Under the pieces are notes generated by a model that worked only from the letters and a program-made list of their open reading frames with translations, did not search any database and was not told the DNA's origin. The position numbers and the translations under genes are program-made. Source: an uncultured Slackia sp. (lineage in GTDB: Bacteria > Actinomycetota > Coriobacteriia > Coriobacteriales > Eggerthellaceae). Taken from it: DNA of 13,597 nucleotides. The stretch is taken from NCBI RefSeq assembly GCF_934630525.1, contig NZ_CAKTVX010000019.1, forward strand, positions 1 through 13,597, in the 5' to 3' direction. Below, piece by piece: positions 1-6,903 of this stretch (the first letter of the stretch is position 1; each line of letters begins with the position of its first letter).

Positions 1-1
1 C

Positions 2-82
2 CCGCCTTCGCCGAAAGTACTGCAGCGCCAGGCTGCGGGAGGACAGGGCGTCGCGCTCATGCAGGGCGCTTCCGCATTTTAA
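2..82 (+). CDS. C-terminal tail of an unidentified protein (partial, 5' end outside window)
   Basis: A reading frame is open from the window edge for 26 codons and ends in TAA at 80-82. The readable tail is PPSPKVLQRQAAGQGVALMQ followed by GASAF. I do not recognise the family. The main support is that a GC-rich hairpin with a T-rich tail begins two bases after the stop, where a gene end is expected. The other two forward frames are also open across this stretch, so the frame choice rests mainly on the terminator position. Confidence 0.4.
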   Translation, partial: PPSPKVLQRQAAGGQGVALMQGASAF

Positions 83-83
83 T

Positions 84-108
84 GGGGCCTATGGGGCCCT
101 TTATTTTT
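84..108 (+). terminator. Rho-independent terminator after the partial gene
   Basis: GGGCC at 85-89 pairs with GGCCC at 95-99 around a 5-base loop, and the run TTTATTTTT follows. The stem is short but all G/C. It starts directly after the TAA at 80-82, so it probably ends that transcript. Confidence 0.5.
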
Positions 109-262
109 ATGGCTCTCTTTTGCGGCATGCCGTCTTGTAGCTCGCGCCAAGCTTTGGCTCGTTTAGGGCGTTTGAATTCTCGTAAGAAGTTTCCCTTTCT
201 TTTGATTTATGCGCTTTGCTGCATGCTGCACATTGCATCTTGCAAGTTGTTGTTTCATGGAG

Positions 263-279
263 AGGCTGACAGCCTTTTT
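263..279 (+). terminator. Small terminator-like hairpin in the moaE upstream region
   Basis: AGGCT (263-267) and AGCCT (271-275) pair around a 3-base loop and are followed by a T run to 279. The stem is only 5 bp. It could be a weak terminator, an attenuator if transcription begins upstream, or chance in a T-rich stretch. Confidence 0.3.
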
Positions 280-324
280 GCGCTTTGCGTTTTCTTTTTA
301 GCCCGTGCTCTGTTCTCGTTTAGG

Positions 325-330
325 TATTAT
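325..330 (+). promoter_or_regulatory. Possible -10 element for moaE-mobBA
   Basis: TATTAT at 325-330 matches the -10 consensus at five of six bases and lies about 50 bases before the moaE start. No good -35 hexamer is found 16-18 bases upstream, so this is tentative. Confidence 0.25.
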
Positions 331-379
331 TGACGCATGGGCGTTATGGAGCCTCTATGAGGGGCGGAAAGGGGAAATC

Positions 380-880
380 ATGACGATGAACGACATTTCT
401 GATATCGCTTGCAATGACCAGGGCTTTGATGTTGCGGTAGATTTGGGGCCCGGCTGGCGTATCGACGCTGGCGCAGAGCCTTCCATGGACGCGTGGCTCA
501 ATAAAGCGAAGCAGGATCCGAATGCTTCTATGGTGGGTATGTATCTCACCCATAATGGCATCGTTCGTGAGACGCCGCGTGCTCAGGTGCGTGCGGCAAA
601 TGCCACCGAGGCGGCCGAGGGTGCGGCTCTTGGCAAGGTTGTGTCGATTGACTTCTCGTACAATACCGATGGCCTGATTGAGGCTGTGAAAGCCGCTCGC
701 GAGCTTCCTGGCGTTTTCTATATTCGCGTGTGGCTGAACGAAGGCACGCTGAAGGTCGGCGACTCTATTATGTATGTTCTTATCGGTGCGGATATTCGCC
801 CGCACGCTGTCGATGCTTTGCAGCAGCTTGTCGGCACTATCAAGAATAATCTTGTTGTCGAGCACGAGAATTATGAATAA
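380..880 (+). CDS. MoaE-like protein, divergent molybdopterin synthase large subunit
   Basis: 166 residues from the ATG at 380, chosen because AAAGGGGA lies just upstream; the frame is open further upstream without a ribosome binding site. Canonical MoaE transfers two sulfurs from MoaD thiocarboxylate to cyclic pyranopterin monophosphate, giving molybdopterin. The fold is suggested by NGIVR at 59-63 (the G-x-VR strand), EGTLKVGDSI at 121-130 (usual G-L-x-x-GD-x-I), and a C-terminal segment that aligns without gaps to E. coli MoaE residues 98-119. Arg140 and Lys155 match E. coli Arg104 and Lys119. However, the partner His103 is Ile139, the position of catalytic Lys126 is His162, the P-x-WKxE motif is missing, and the protein ends about 20 residues early. 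It overlaps mobBA by 8 bases (ATGAATAA), indicating translational coupling. It could be a weakly active MoaE, a paralog, or a partner protein; activity is uncertain. No moaD is nearby in the window. Confidence 0.75.
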   Translation: MTMNDISDIACNDQGFDVAVDLGPGWRIDAGAEPSMDAWLNKAKQDPNASMVGMYLTHNGIVRETPRAQVRAANATEAAEGAALGKVVSIDFSYNTDGLIEAVKAARELPGVFYIRVWLNEGTLKVGDSIMYVLIGADIRPHAVDALQQLVGTIKNNLVVEHENYE

Positions 881-2114
881 GGTTCCATTGGATGCCGCTT
901 CGAGTGAATCATCGGCGGAGTTCGTGAAGCGCGATGGGCGCATTCATCGTCCGAGTCCCGCCGTTGCTTTCGTGGGTCGCCATAACTCGGGTAAAACAAC
1001 ACTGCTTGTTCGGGTAATCGCGGAGCTCGTTTCGCGAGGGTTTGATATTGGGTCGATCAAGCATCACGGTCACTGTGATTTCGATATCGACGTGCCGGGG
1101 AAAGATTCGTATCGACACCGAGAAGCCGGTTCTCGAGACGTGGTTGTGGTTTCGCCGACACGCATGGCGCGCATCACCGAGCTTGACCATGAAATTGAAT
1201 GCGACGATATTGTTTCGAGCATGCCCGACCATGATTTGGTGATCGTTGAGGGCTTTCGGCAAAGCGGCCTTGATGTGATTGAAGTGCTGCGTTCGGGAAA
1301 CGATCGCGACCTTCCCGCTGCCGAAGAATACTGCGAAATCGGTACGGTGCGCGGCGTGACTCCGGTTGCCGTTGTAAGCAATATGGAAAGCGTGCACGCA
1401 GCGGCAAAAAGAAGGGGCGTGCCCGCGTTCTCGTTAGAGGATATCGAGGGAATTGCCGACTTCTTACAGGCTGTCTATGTTCGTCCGAAGCTTACCGTCG
1501 CCATTCAGGCGGGCGGGGAATCTCGTCGCATGGGACAAAGCAAGGCGACGGTTCCCTTCCTGGGAGAGCCGCTTCTCACGCGAATTGTTGAGAGGGTTGC
1601 CTGTGCGGCTGACGAGCTGGTTATCACAACGAACGAGGCGTCGCGCCTTGGGTTCTTGGGCGATTTGGACATCCCATGCCCTTTGAAGCTCGTTCCTGAT
1701 TCGTTTGAGAAGCGCGGGTCTCTTCGAGGGCTGGCCACGGCGTTTGGTGCGGCGTCTCATCCGCTTGTTGCCGTTATTGCATGCGATATGGTGTTCGCTT
1801 CGCCGCGGCTGGCGATTGCCGAGGCGGCAGTGGCGCATTCCGAACGCGTCGATGCCGTGGTGCCTTGCAATAAATTTGGCTATGAGCCATTTCATGCGGT
1901 GTATCGTACGAAGCCTTGCCTGGAGGCGACGCATGAGGCGCTCAGTCGCGGCTGCGTTCGTGCGAAGGACTTCTTCGATTTGGTGAACTTGCGGCCGTTT
2001 ATGTCGGCCGAGGTAACCGAAGCGGTTCCTGAACGTGGATGCTTCATCAATGTGAATACCCCAGAAGAACTTGCCCATATTGAGGCAACTATCATGGCCG
2101 AAGGGGATAGGTAG
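873..2114 (+). CDS. mobA: MobB-MobA fusion, Moco guanylyltransferase with GTP-binding domain
   Basis: 413 residues from the ATG at 873, which sits inside the moaE stop region; the longer open frame upstream has no support. The N-terminal MobB domain (about 28-200) is a P-loop GTPase-like unit with Walker A GRHNSGKTT at 35-43 and DLVIVEGF at 121-128. The C-terminal MobA domain (about 207-413) is a nucleotidyltransferase with AGGESRRMGQSKA at 213-225, RGSLRGL at 281-287 (the GPLxG-like segment), the metal-binding ACDMVF at 303-308 (Asp305), and NVNTPEEL at 393-400, nearly identical to E. coli MobA. MobA joins GMP from GTP to Mo-molybdopterin, giving the guanine dinucleotide cofactor used by DMSO reductase family enzymes; MobB assists. 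In E. coli the two are separate proteins with mobA first; here mobB is N-terminal. Cytosolic. Confidence 0.93.
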   Translation: MNKVPLDAASSESSAEFVKRDGRIHRPSPAVAFVGRHNSGKTTLLVRVIAELVSRGFDIGSIKHHGHCDFDIDVPGKDSYRHREAGSRDVVVVSPTRMARITELDHEIECDDIVSSMPDHDLVIVEGFRQSGLDVIEVLRSGNDRDLPAAEEYCEIGTVRGVTPVAVVSNMESVHAAAKRRGVPAFSLEDIEGIADFLQAVYVRPKLTVAIQAGGESRRMGQSKATVPFLGEPLLTRIVERVACAADELVITTNEASRLGFLGDLDIPCPLKLVPDSFEKRGSLRGLATAFGAASHPLVAVIACDMVFASPRLAIAEAAVAHSERVDAVVPCNKFGYEPFHAVYRTKPCLEATHEALSRGCVRAKDFFDLVNLRPFMSAEVTEAVPERGCFINVNTPEELAHIEATIMAEGDR

Positions 2115-2310
2115 TCGCGCGATTGCCGTGTAGGCGGCGGGGTCGTCCAAGCGGAAGGTTTGCTTGGGATGAACAGCAACCTGAAGTGAGGCGCTCGATT
2201 CTGCATACATGGGCAGTGGGCTCAAGCTTTCTTGGCGCAGGCGTCGCGAGCGGGGTGCCTGCTTGGGCGATCTCGCCCTTTGGCTGGGTCGGTGTAATGC
2301 GTATAAAGAA

Positions 2311-2347
2311 ACGAGGGGGAAGGCGATTATGGCGCCTTCCCCCTCGT
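2311..2347. terminator. Strong hairpin terminator between mobBA and modE (convergent)
   Basis: ACGAGGGGGAAGGCG at 2311-2325 and its exact complement at 2333-2347 form a 15-bp stem with a 7-base loop. Read on the - strand, the stem is followed by TTTCTTTAT, so it is a good terminator for modE. On the + strand it lacks a T run but may still stop mobBA transcripts, which end about 200 bases earlier. Positions 2115-2310 hold no recognisable gene. Confidence 0.8.
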
Positions 2348-2375
2348 CGTGTTCAAAGGAATGATGTATCGGCCG

Positions 2376-2720
2376 CTAGAGCGTTTTAAAGATTTCGGGC
2401 AAATGACGCTCGGCGTAGGTGTTGACATCGCGTTCAAGCTGCTCGAATGCGGAAAGGAGAAGTGCTCCTTCTTTTGTGAGTGTTGATCCGTGTGCGCCGT
2501 CACGATTGATGAGGCTAAAGCCGAAAGCCTCCTCGGTTTGCTTCATGATTCGCCACGCTTTGCTGTAAGCCATGCCCATGTTCTTGGCGGCTTTGTTGAG
2601 CGAGCCATCATCGCGCACACCGCGGCAAAGCATGGCGACGCCTCGGCCGAAAACGGCATTGGCCTCGTCGTTGCCAATGCTGAGTTTGACGTGGGGAGAA
2701 ATATCATCGAGCGTTACCAT
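2376..2720 (-). CDS. modE: ModE-type winged-helix regulator, DNA-binding domain only
   Basis: 114 residues; ATG at 2720 preceded by GAAGGGA at good spacing. It aligns with the N-terminal DNA-binding domain of E. coli ModE: GSLNKAAKNMGMAYSKAW at 39-56 is the helix-turn-helix (E. coli GSISQGAKDAGISYKSAW), and GAHGSTLTKEG at 75-85 is the wing. There is no Mop/TOBE region, which in E. coli ModE binds molybdate, so direct molybdate sensing is not evident. Single-domain ModE-like proteins are widespread. It is divergent from modABC across a 400-base region, the classic arrangement for a local regulator, so control of modABC and of itself is the likely job. Whether it represses or activates cannot be read from sequence. 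Confidence 0.88.
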   Translation of the reverse strand: MVTLDDISPHVKLSIGNDEANAVFGRGVAMLCRGVRDDGSLNKAAKNMGMAYSKAWRIMKQTEEAFGFSLINRDGAHGSTLTKEGALLLSAFEQLERDVNTYAERHLPEIFKTL

Positions 2721-2759
2721 GGTGGTCCCTTCGACGGTGCGGTGTTGTTGGCAGGGCAG

Positions 2760-2787
2760 TTTATAGGTGCGAAATGCGCGTTGGCAC
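2760..2787 (-). promoter_or_regulatory. Possible modE promoter
   Basis: On the - strand, TATAAA (top 2760-2765) sits 16 bases after GTGCCA (top 2782-2787), which matches the -35 consensus at four of six bases. A second candidate -10, TACAAT-like, lies further upstream (top 2806-2811) but has a poor -35. I cannot decide between them. Confidence 0.3.
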
Positions 2788-2816
2788 GTACGCCTGCTTA
2801 GGCATATTGTACGCCT
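2788..2816. promoter_or_regulatory. Candidate operator: paired GTACGCCT repeats with internal dyad
   Basis: GTACGCCT occurs at 2788-2795 and again at 2809-2816, starts 21 bases apart or two helical turns, as expected for sites bound on one DNA face. The second copy also forms a dyad with the sequence before it: AGGC at 2800-2803 against GCCT at 2813-2816, with TA/TA matches inside. It lies about 70-95 bases upstream of the modE start, in its probable promoter. The binding protein is unknown; ModE is the obvious candidate by position only. Confidence 0.3.
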
Positions 2817-2942
2817 TTGCGCAGGTCCGAAAGAGGAAAGACTATTCTTCGGCTGAATAATCGAGGTGTGGTCGATGGGGTTTTGCGTCTTGTTGCCGTG
2901 CGGTGCATGCGACGTGGTTGCCAGGTAGAACCTTTATTTCGC

Positions 2943-2960
2943 TGTAAAAATAATATTTCA
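2943..2960. promoter_or_regulatory. Candidate AT-rich operator upstream of the modA promoter
   Basis: An 18-base imperfect dyad of form TGnAAnATnnATnTTnCA contains the exact inverted repeat AAATA-a-TATTT at 2948-2958. It ends 16 bases before the modA -35 box. Known ModE sites in other bacteria are AT-rich dyads, so this is a plausible ModE target, but it does not closely match the E. coli site. Confidence 0.25.
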
Positions 2961-2976
2961 AACCGTGGATAACTTC

Positions 2977-3005
2977 TTGACATCAGAATATACACGATAG
3001 AGAAT
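2977..3005 (+). promoter_or_regulatory. modABC promoter
   Basis: A perfect -35 box TTGACA is at 2977-2982. With a 17-base spacer the -10 is GAGAAT at 3000-3005, four of six matches. This predicts a start near 3012 and a leader of about 110 bases. AGAATA is repeated at 2985 and 3001 within the promoter. Confidence 0.55.
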
Positions 3006-3013
3006 AAACTGCA

Positions 3014-3061
3014 TGAAATACGTCACGTTATGTGCCATTTCGTACCAACGGCGGTATTTCA
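3014..3061 (+). promoter_or_regulatory. Possible stem-loop at the 5' end of the modA leader
   Basis: TGAAATAC at 3014-3021 and GTATTTCA at 3054-3061 are exact complements, enclosing 32 bases in which CGTT (3026-3029) and AACG (3047-3050) can also pair. The stem begins within a few bases of the predicted transcript start. It could act as a stability element or regulatory leader, but an 8-bp match at this span also arises by chance. It does not resemble the known Moco RNA motif. Confidence 0.25.
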
Positions 3062-3120
3062 GAAGAAGGGCTCACTCAAGGGACGGGTGGGGCTCACATC
3101 TATCGAAGGAAGGGAATTTC

Positions 3121-4017
3121 ATGGCTAAGGCATGGAAGAAGCTCTCCATTCTCGCGCTTGCTGCCGCTCTTGCAGCCATGGTTGCGATGGTGGGCTGCTC
3201 GTCTGAGCAGAAATCTGAAGAAGCGACCGATGAGAAGGCGGCAACTGAAACCACGGCGGAACCGGTAGAGCTGCAGGTTTTCGCGGCGAATTCGCTCTCC
3301 AAGGCGATGGAAGAAGTTCAGGCTGCCTACATCGAGGATGGCCACAGCAATGTCACGTTTGCCGACACGCAGTACAAGTCTTCGGGCGAGCTGAATGAGA
3401 TGCTCGGCGCCGGCTCCTATGCCGATCTGCTGATTTCCGCTTCGAAGGGTTCCATGGACACTGCGGTCAAAGAGGGCTACGTTGACGAGGGCACGCGCGT
3501 CGACATGTTCAAGAACGACCTCGTGATTGTCTCCAAGGAGGGCAGCGGCCTTAAGGACGTCACGCTGCAGGATATTGCCGATGGCAAGTACACGTTCTGC
3601 GTCGGTGACGAATCTGTTCCGGCTGGCAACTATGCCGACCAGGCCCTTTCTACGGTTGGCGTGTATGTTCCCTCTGGCGATGACGAGGGCAAGACCGGTA
3701 AAGACATTTCTGGCAAGAATGGCGCGTTCGCCGAGGGCTACAATCCTGTTCTTGATACTTCCGTAGGCAACGTGTGCAAGCATGCCCAGTCTGGCGATGT
3801 CGACGTGGCGTTTGTGTACACTTCTGATGTGTACCGTTTTGGTGGCGTTGAAATTGTTGGTACCGTTCCTGCCGACACGCACAAGAACATCGTGTACCCC
3901 GGCGCCATCACCTCTCAGAGCAAGAACGTTGAAGCAACCCAGGAGTTCCTGGATTGGTGCCAGAACAGCGAGAAGGCTCAGGAGATTTGGCAGAAGTGGG
4001 GCTTCGAGCTGGCTTAA
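3121..4017 (+). CDS. modA: Molybdate ABC transporter substrate-binding lipoprotein ModA
   Basis: 298 residues from the ATG at 3121, preceded by GAAGGAAGGG; the frame is open upstream but only this start gives a signal peptide. Residues 1-25 (basic MAKAWKK, then an Ala/Leu core) lead to the lipobox MVGC with Cys26, so the mature protein is lipid-anchored on the outer face of the membrane. A Glu/Lys/Thr-rich linker (27-48) precedes the binding domain (about 49-298). Conserved ModA segments are AANSLSKA at 55-62 (usual AASL), SSGEL at 87-91, SVPAGNYADQAL at 165-176, and VAFVYTSDVY at 229-238; Ser58, Ser88, an Ala near 168 and Tyr233 probably line the oxyanion pocket. An extra loop rich in Gly, Asp and Lys (about 181-205) is longer than in E. 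coli ModA. It is first gene of modABC. Tungstate binding is also possible and cannot be separated by sequence. Confidence 0.95.
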   Translation: MAKAWKKLSILALAAALAAMVAMVGCSSEQKSEEATDEKAATETTAEPVELQVFAANSLSKAMEEVQAAYIEDGHSNVTFADTQYKSSGELNEMLGAGSYADLLISASKGSMDTAVKEGYVDEGTRVDMFKNDLVIVSKEGSGLKDVTLQDIADGKYTFCVGDESVPAGNYADQALSTVGVYVPSGDDEGKTGKDISGKNGAFAEGYNPVLDTSVGNVCKHAQSGDVDVAFVYTSDVYRFGGVEIVGTVPADTHKNIVYPGAITSQSKNVEATQEFLDWCQNSEKAQEIWQKWGFELA

Positions 4018-4056
4018 TGACCGTTTGAAAGCTTGCGTGCCAGAAAAGCATGTGAT

Positions 4057-4088
4057 GAGGATGGGCACATTATGTGCCCATCCTCTTT
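4057..4088 (+). terminator. Intercistronic hairpin between modA and modB (attenuator or partial terminator)
   Basis: GAGGATGGGCAC at 4057-4068 pairs exactly with GTGCCCATCCTC at 4074-4085 around a 5-base loop, followed only by TTT. It starts 40 bases after the modA stop and ends about 10 bases before the modB ribosome binding site. Such hairpins after binding-protein genes commonly protect the upstream mRNA or reduce readthrough so that ModA is made in excess over ModB and ModC; that role is inferred here. Confidence 0.65.
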
Positions 4089-4105
4089 CGTAGTGGGGAA
4101 TGGAT

Positions 4106-5530
4106 ATGCATAAGGCAAAGACGCTTTTCGCAAGGCTTGCTGCGGCGGCAATCGCACTTTCGGTCGCGGTTCCGTTTGGCGTCGCATTCGCCGACGACGC
4201 GCTTGGCGATGTGGATACGCCGAATGTCCCGAGCACGGCTTCGAGCGCCGTCGCGTCCGATTCTTCGGTTGATACAACGGGCGTGACCATCTCGAAGAAC
4301 GGCGATGCGGCCGAAGCGGAAAACAGCAGTTTTGCGATAGTCGATTTTTCCCGGGCCCAAAAAGGCACGAATCGAGACATCGATGGCGAATACCATGGAT
4401 ACTCGTATTTGGTCGGGCGCGATGCGGGAACGTGCGTGCAGCTCGTCGCGGGCGACGATTACGTGGTCGCCTATGTGCCCGAAAAAATTGCGAGGGATTT
4501 GGACATCGATTTGACGTCGGCTGCCGACCAAGCGTCACTTAAGGCGATGTTTACGGCTCTCGATGCGGGGCAGGCGGCCGGGTCGAAGGCGCTCTCCAGT
4601 TTCGATACGTGGTATTTCACGAACGATAAGGTATTTGAGGAAGGCGCCGTTCGCTTCGAATTCGACCAAGAGGTTTCCGGCAAAACGTACGTGTTCGTTA
4701 TCGGCGTTGACGGAAGCGACTTGACCGACAGCGAGAACGAAAATTATTTCAAGCCTTCGTTCGCCGATTTTGGTTGCCCCGCTCAGAAGGGCGACGTCGT
4801 TATTGAAGAGCAGGCGACGGGCTTCGCTGCTATTGGCGAGTTCTTGTCCAATTTGGATTGGAGCCCTTTGTGGGTGTCGCTTCGCACGACGGGCATCGCG
4901 ATTGTGTTCATCTTCGTTTTGGGCCTGCTCGCAGCCTATTTCTGTCTCAATATCTCGCCGCGTGCGAAAAACATCTGCGACGTGATTTTCACGATTCCCA
5001 TGGTGCTGCCTCCTACGGTATGCGGCTTTTTGCTTCTGTACCTTTGCGGTCGCAATACGGCGTTTGGCCAGTTTTGGATTGATATCGGCTTCCCTCTGAT
5101 TTTCAGCCCCACGGCATGCGTTATTGCGGCTGTGGTGGTGGCATTCCCGCTCATGTATCGGAACGCTTTGGGCGCATTCGAGAGCCTGGACGCGAATATG
5201 CTCGATGCGGCACGCACATTGGGATGGAGCAACGCGAAGATTTTCGTTCGCTTGATGCTGCCGCTCTCATGGAGCAGCATTGCCGCGGGCGCCGTGCTTT
5301 CGTTCGCTCGCGCGCTGGGCGAATTCGGCGCCACCTTGTTCCTCGCCGGCAATTATCTGGGCGTTACGCGCACGATTCCTATCGCCATTTACTTTGAATG
5401 GATGAATGGCAACGATTCCGTCGCGTGGTTCTGGACCGCCGTCATTATCGCTTTCAGCTTCGTGGTGATCTTGTTTATCAACTTATGGAGCAGCCGAACG
5501 ACGAAATACCGCAAACGCGAGGGGAATTAG
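4106..5530 (+). CDS. modB: Molybdate ABC permease ModB with an extra exported N-terminal domain
   Basis: 474 residues, about twice the usual ModB (about 225-230). The start at 4106 is chosen because GGGGAA at 4095-4100 is well spaced for it; an ATG at 4100 is too close. Residues 1-29 form a signal peptide ending VAFA before DD. Residues 30-250 are a soluble acidic region: a Ser/Ala/Asp linker to about 75, then a Tyr/Phe-rich domain with Cys110 and Cys224 that could form a disulfide; I recognise no family. From 251 the ModB core begins with five membrane segments (about 263-280, 293-315, 331-351, 388-404, 442-461), the ATPase-coupling EAA loop at about 354-389 (DAARTLG then LP), and GEFGATLFLAGN with TRTIPIAIY near the end, closely matching E. 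coli ModB. The basic loop SPRAK after the first segment is cytoplasmic by the positive-inside rule, placing the N-domain outside, next to ModA. It forms the ModB dimer of the transporter with ModC. Confidence 0.93.
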   Translation: MHKAKTLFARLAAAAIALSVAVPFGVAFADDALGDVDTPNVPSTASSAVASDSSVDTTGVTISKNGDAAEAENSSFAIVDFSRAQKGTNRDIDGEYHGYSYLVGRDAGTCVQLVAGDDYVVAYVPEKIARDLDIDLTSAADQASLKAMFTALDAGQAAGSKALSSFDTWYFTNDKVFEEGAVRFEFDQEVSGKTYVFVIGVDGSDLTDSENENYFKPSFADFGCPAQKGDVVIEEQATGFAAIGEFLSNLDWSPLWVSLRTTGIAIVFIFVLGLLAAYFCLNISPRAKNICDVIFTIPMVLPPTVCGFLLLYLCGRNTAFGQFWIDIGFPLIFSPTACVIAAVVVAFPLMYRNALGAFESLDANMLDAARTLGWSNAKIFVRLMLPLSWSSIAAGAVLSFARALGEFGATLFLAGNYLGVTRTIPIAIYFEWMNGNDSVAWFWTAVIIAFSFVVILFINLWSSRTTKYRKREGN

Positions 5531-5613
5531 GCGCGGCGTTTTGATGCAGCGGCGCGCGGCGTCGCATCTGCGATAATTGCGCGGCATGGTATGAGTGCGA
5601 GAAAGGCTTGGCT

Positions 5614-6744
<1,131 letters not shown>

Positions 6745-6787
6745 CGCGGCAGAACGCATTTCGTGACATATGAGTTTGTTTCATGCT

Positions 6788-6831
6788 GAAACGCCGACCG
6801 AATTGAGCCGCGGCGGCGTTTCTTTGTTCTT
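6788..6831 (+). terminator. Rho-independent terminator of modABC
   Basis: GAAACGCCG at 6788-6796 pairs with CGGCGTTTC at 6814-6822; CCG/CGG inside extends the stem after a one-base bulge. The T-rich tract TTTGTTCTT follows. It starts 43 bases after the modC stop. Confidence 0.85.
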
Positions 6832-6838
6832 GCGAGGG

Positions 6839-6844
6839 TATAAT
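6839..6844 (+). promoter_or_regulatory. moaA promoter (-10 box)
   Basis: A perfect TATAAT is at 6839-6844, directly after the modABC terminator and 60 bases before the moaA start. The position of a -35 box overlaps the terminator stem and matches poorly (GCGTTT), so an activator may be needed or the promoter may be weak. Confidence 0.5.
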
Positions 6845-6861
6845 TCCAGGAAAGATAGCCT

Positions 6862-6887
6862 GGGTTGCGCGTGGGGGCGCGCAAGCC
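6862..6887 (+). promoter_or_regulatory. Hairpin in the moaA leader
   Basis: TTGCGCG at 6865-6871 pairs with CGCGCAA at 6878-6884 around a G-rich 6-base loop; GG/CC extends it past one mismatch. It ends just before the ribosome binding site GAAGGGGG. The leader is only about 55 bases, too short for a full Moco riboswitch, so I make no riboswitch call. Confidence 0.4.
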
Positions 6888-6903
6888 GTCGAAGGGGGCC
6901 TTC

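Larger units (their letters stand above)
109..379. other. T-rich non-coding stretch upstream of the moaE-mobBA unit
   Basis: No convincing gene is seen here. The top strand is markedly richer in T than the rest of the window. It contains a 10-base perfect palindrome CGGCATGCCG at 123-132 and a small terminator-like hairpin at 263-275. Open frames exist, but none has a ribosome binding site or a protein-like composition. It may be a long leader or a decayed intergenic region. Confidence 0.5.

Noticed and set aside
82..333. 83-residue open frame on the + strand
   Set aside because: Its ATG lies inside the terminator hairpin, no ribosome binding site precedes it, and the Cys/Phe/Leu-rich product reflects T-rich DNA.
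2123..2389. 88-residue open frame on the + strand after mobBA
   Set aside because: No ribosome binding site, and it passes through the 15-bp terminator hairpin.
2798..2995. 65-residue open frame on the - strand in the modE-modA gap
   Set aside because: Covers the modA promoter, has no ribosome binding site, and is rich in Arg and Ser without pattern.
3100..4380. 426-residue open frame on the - strand opposite modA and the modB start
   Set aside because: Mirror of clear modA coding sequence, crosses the intercistronic hairpin, and has no start signals.
6845..6903. Possible Moco riboswitch before moaA
   Set aside because: The leader is only about 55 bases with one simple hairpin; the known Moco RNA motif is much longer and multi-stemmed.
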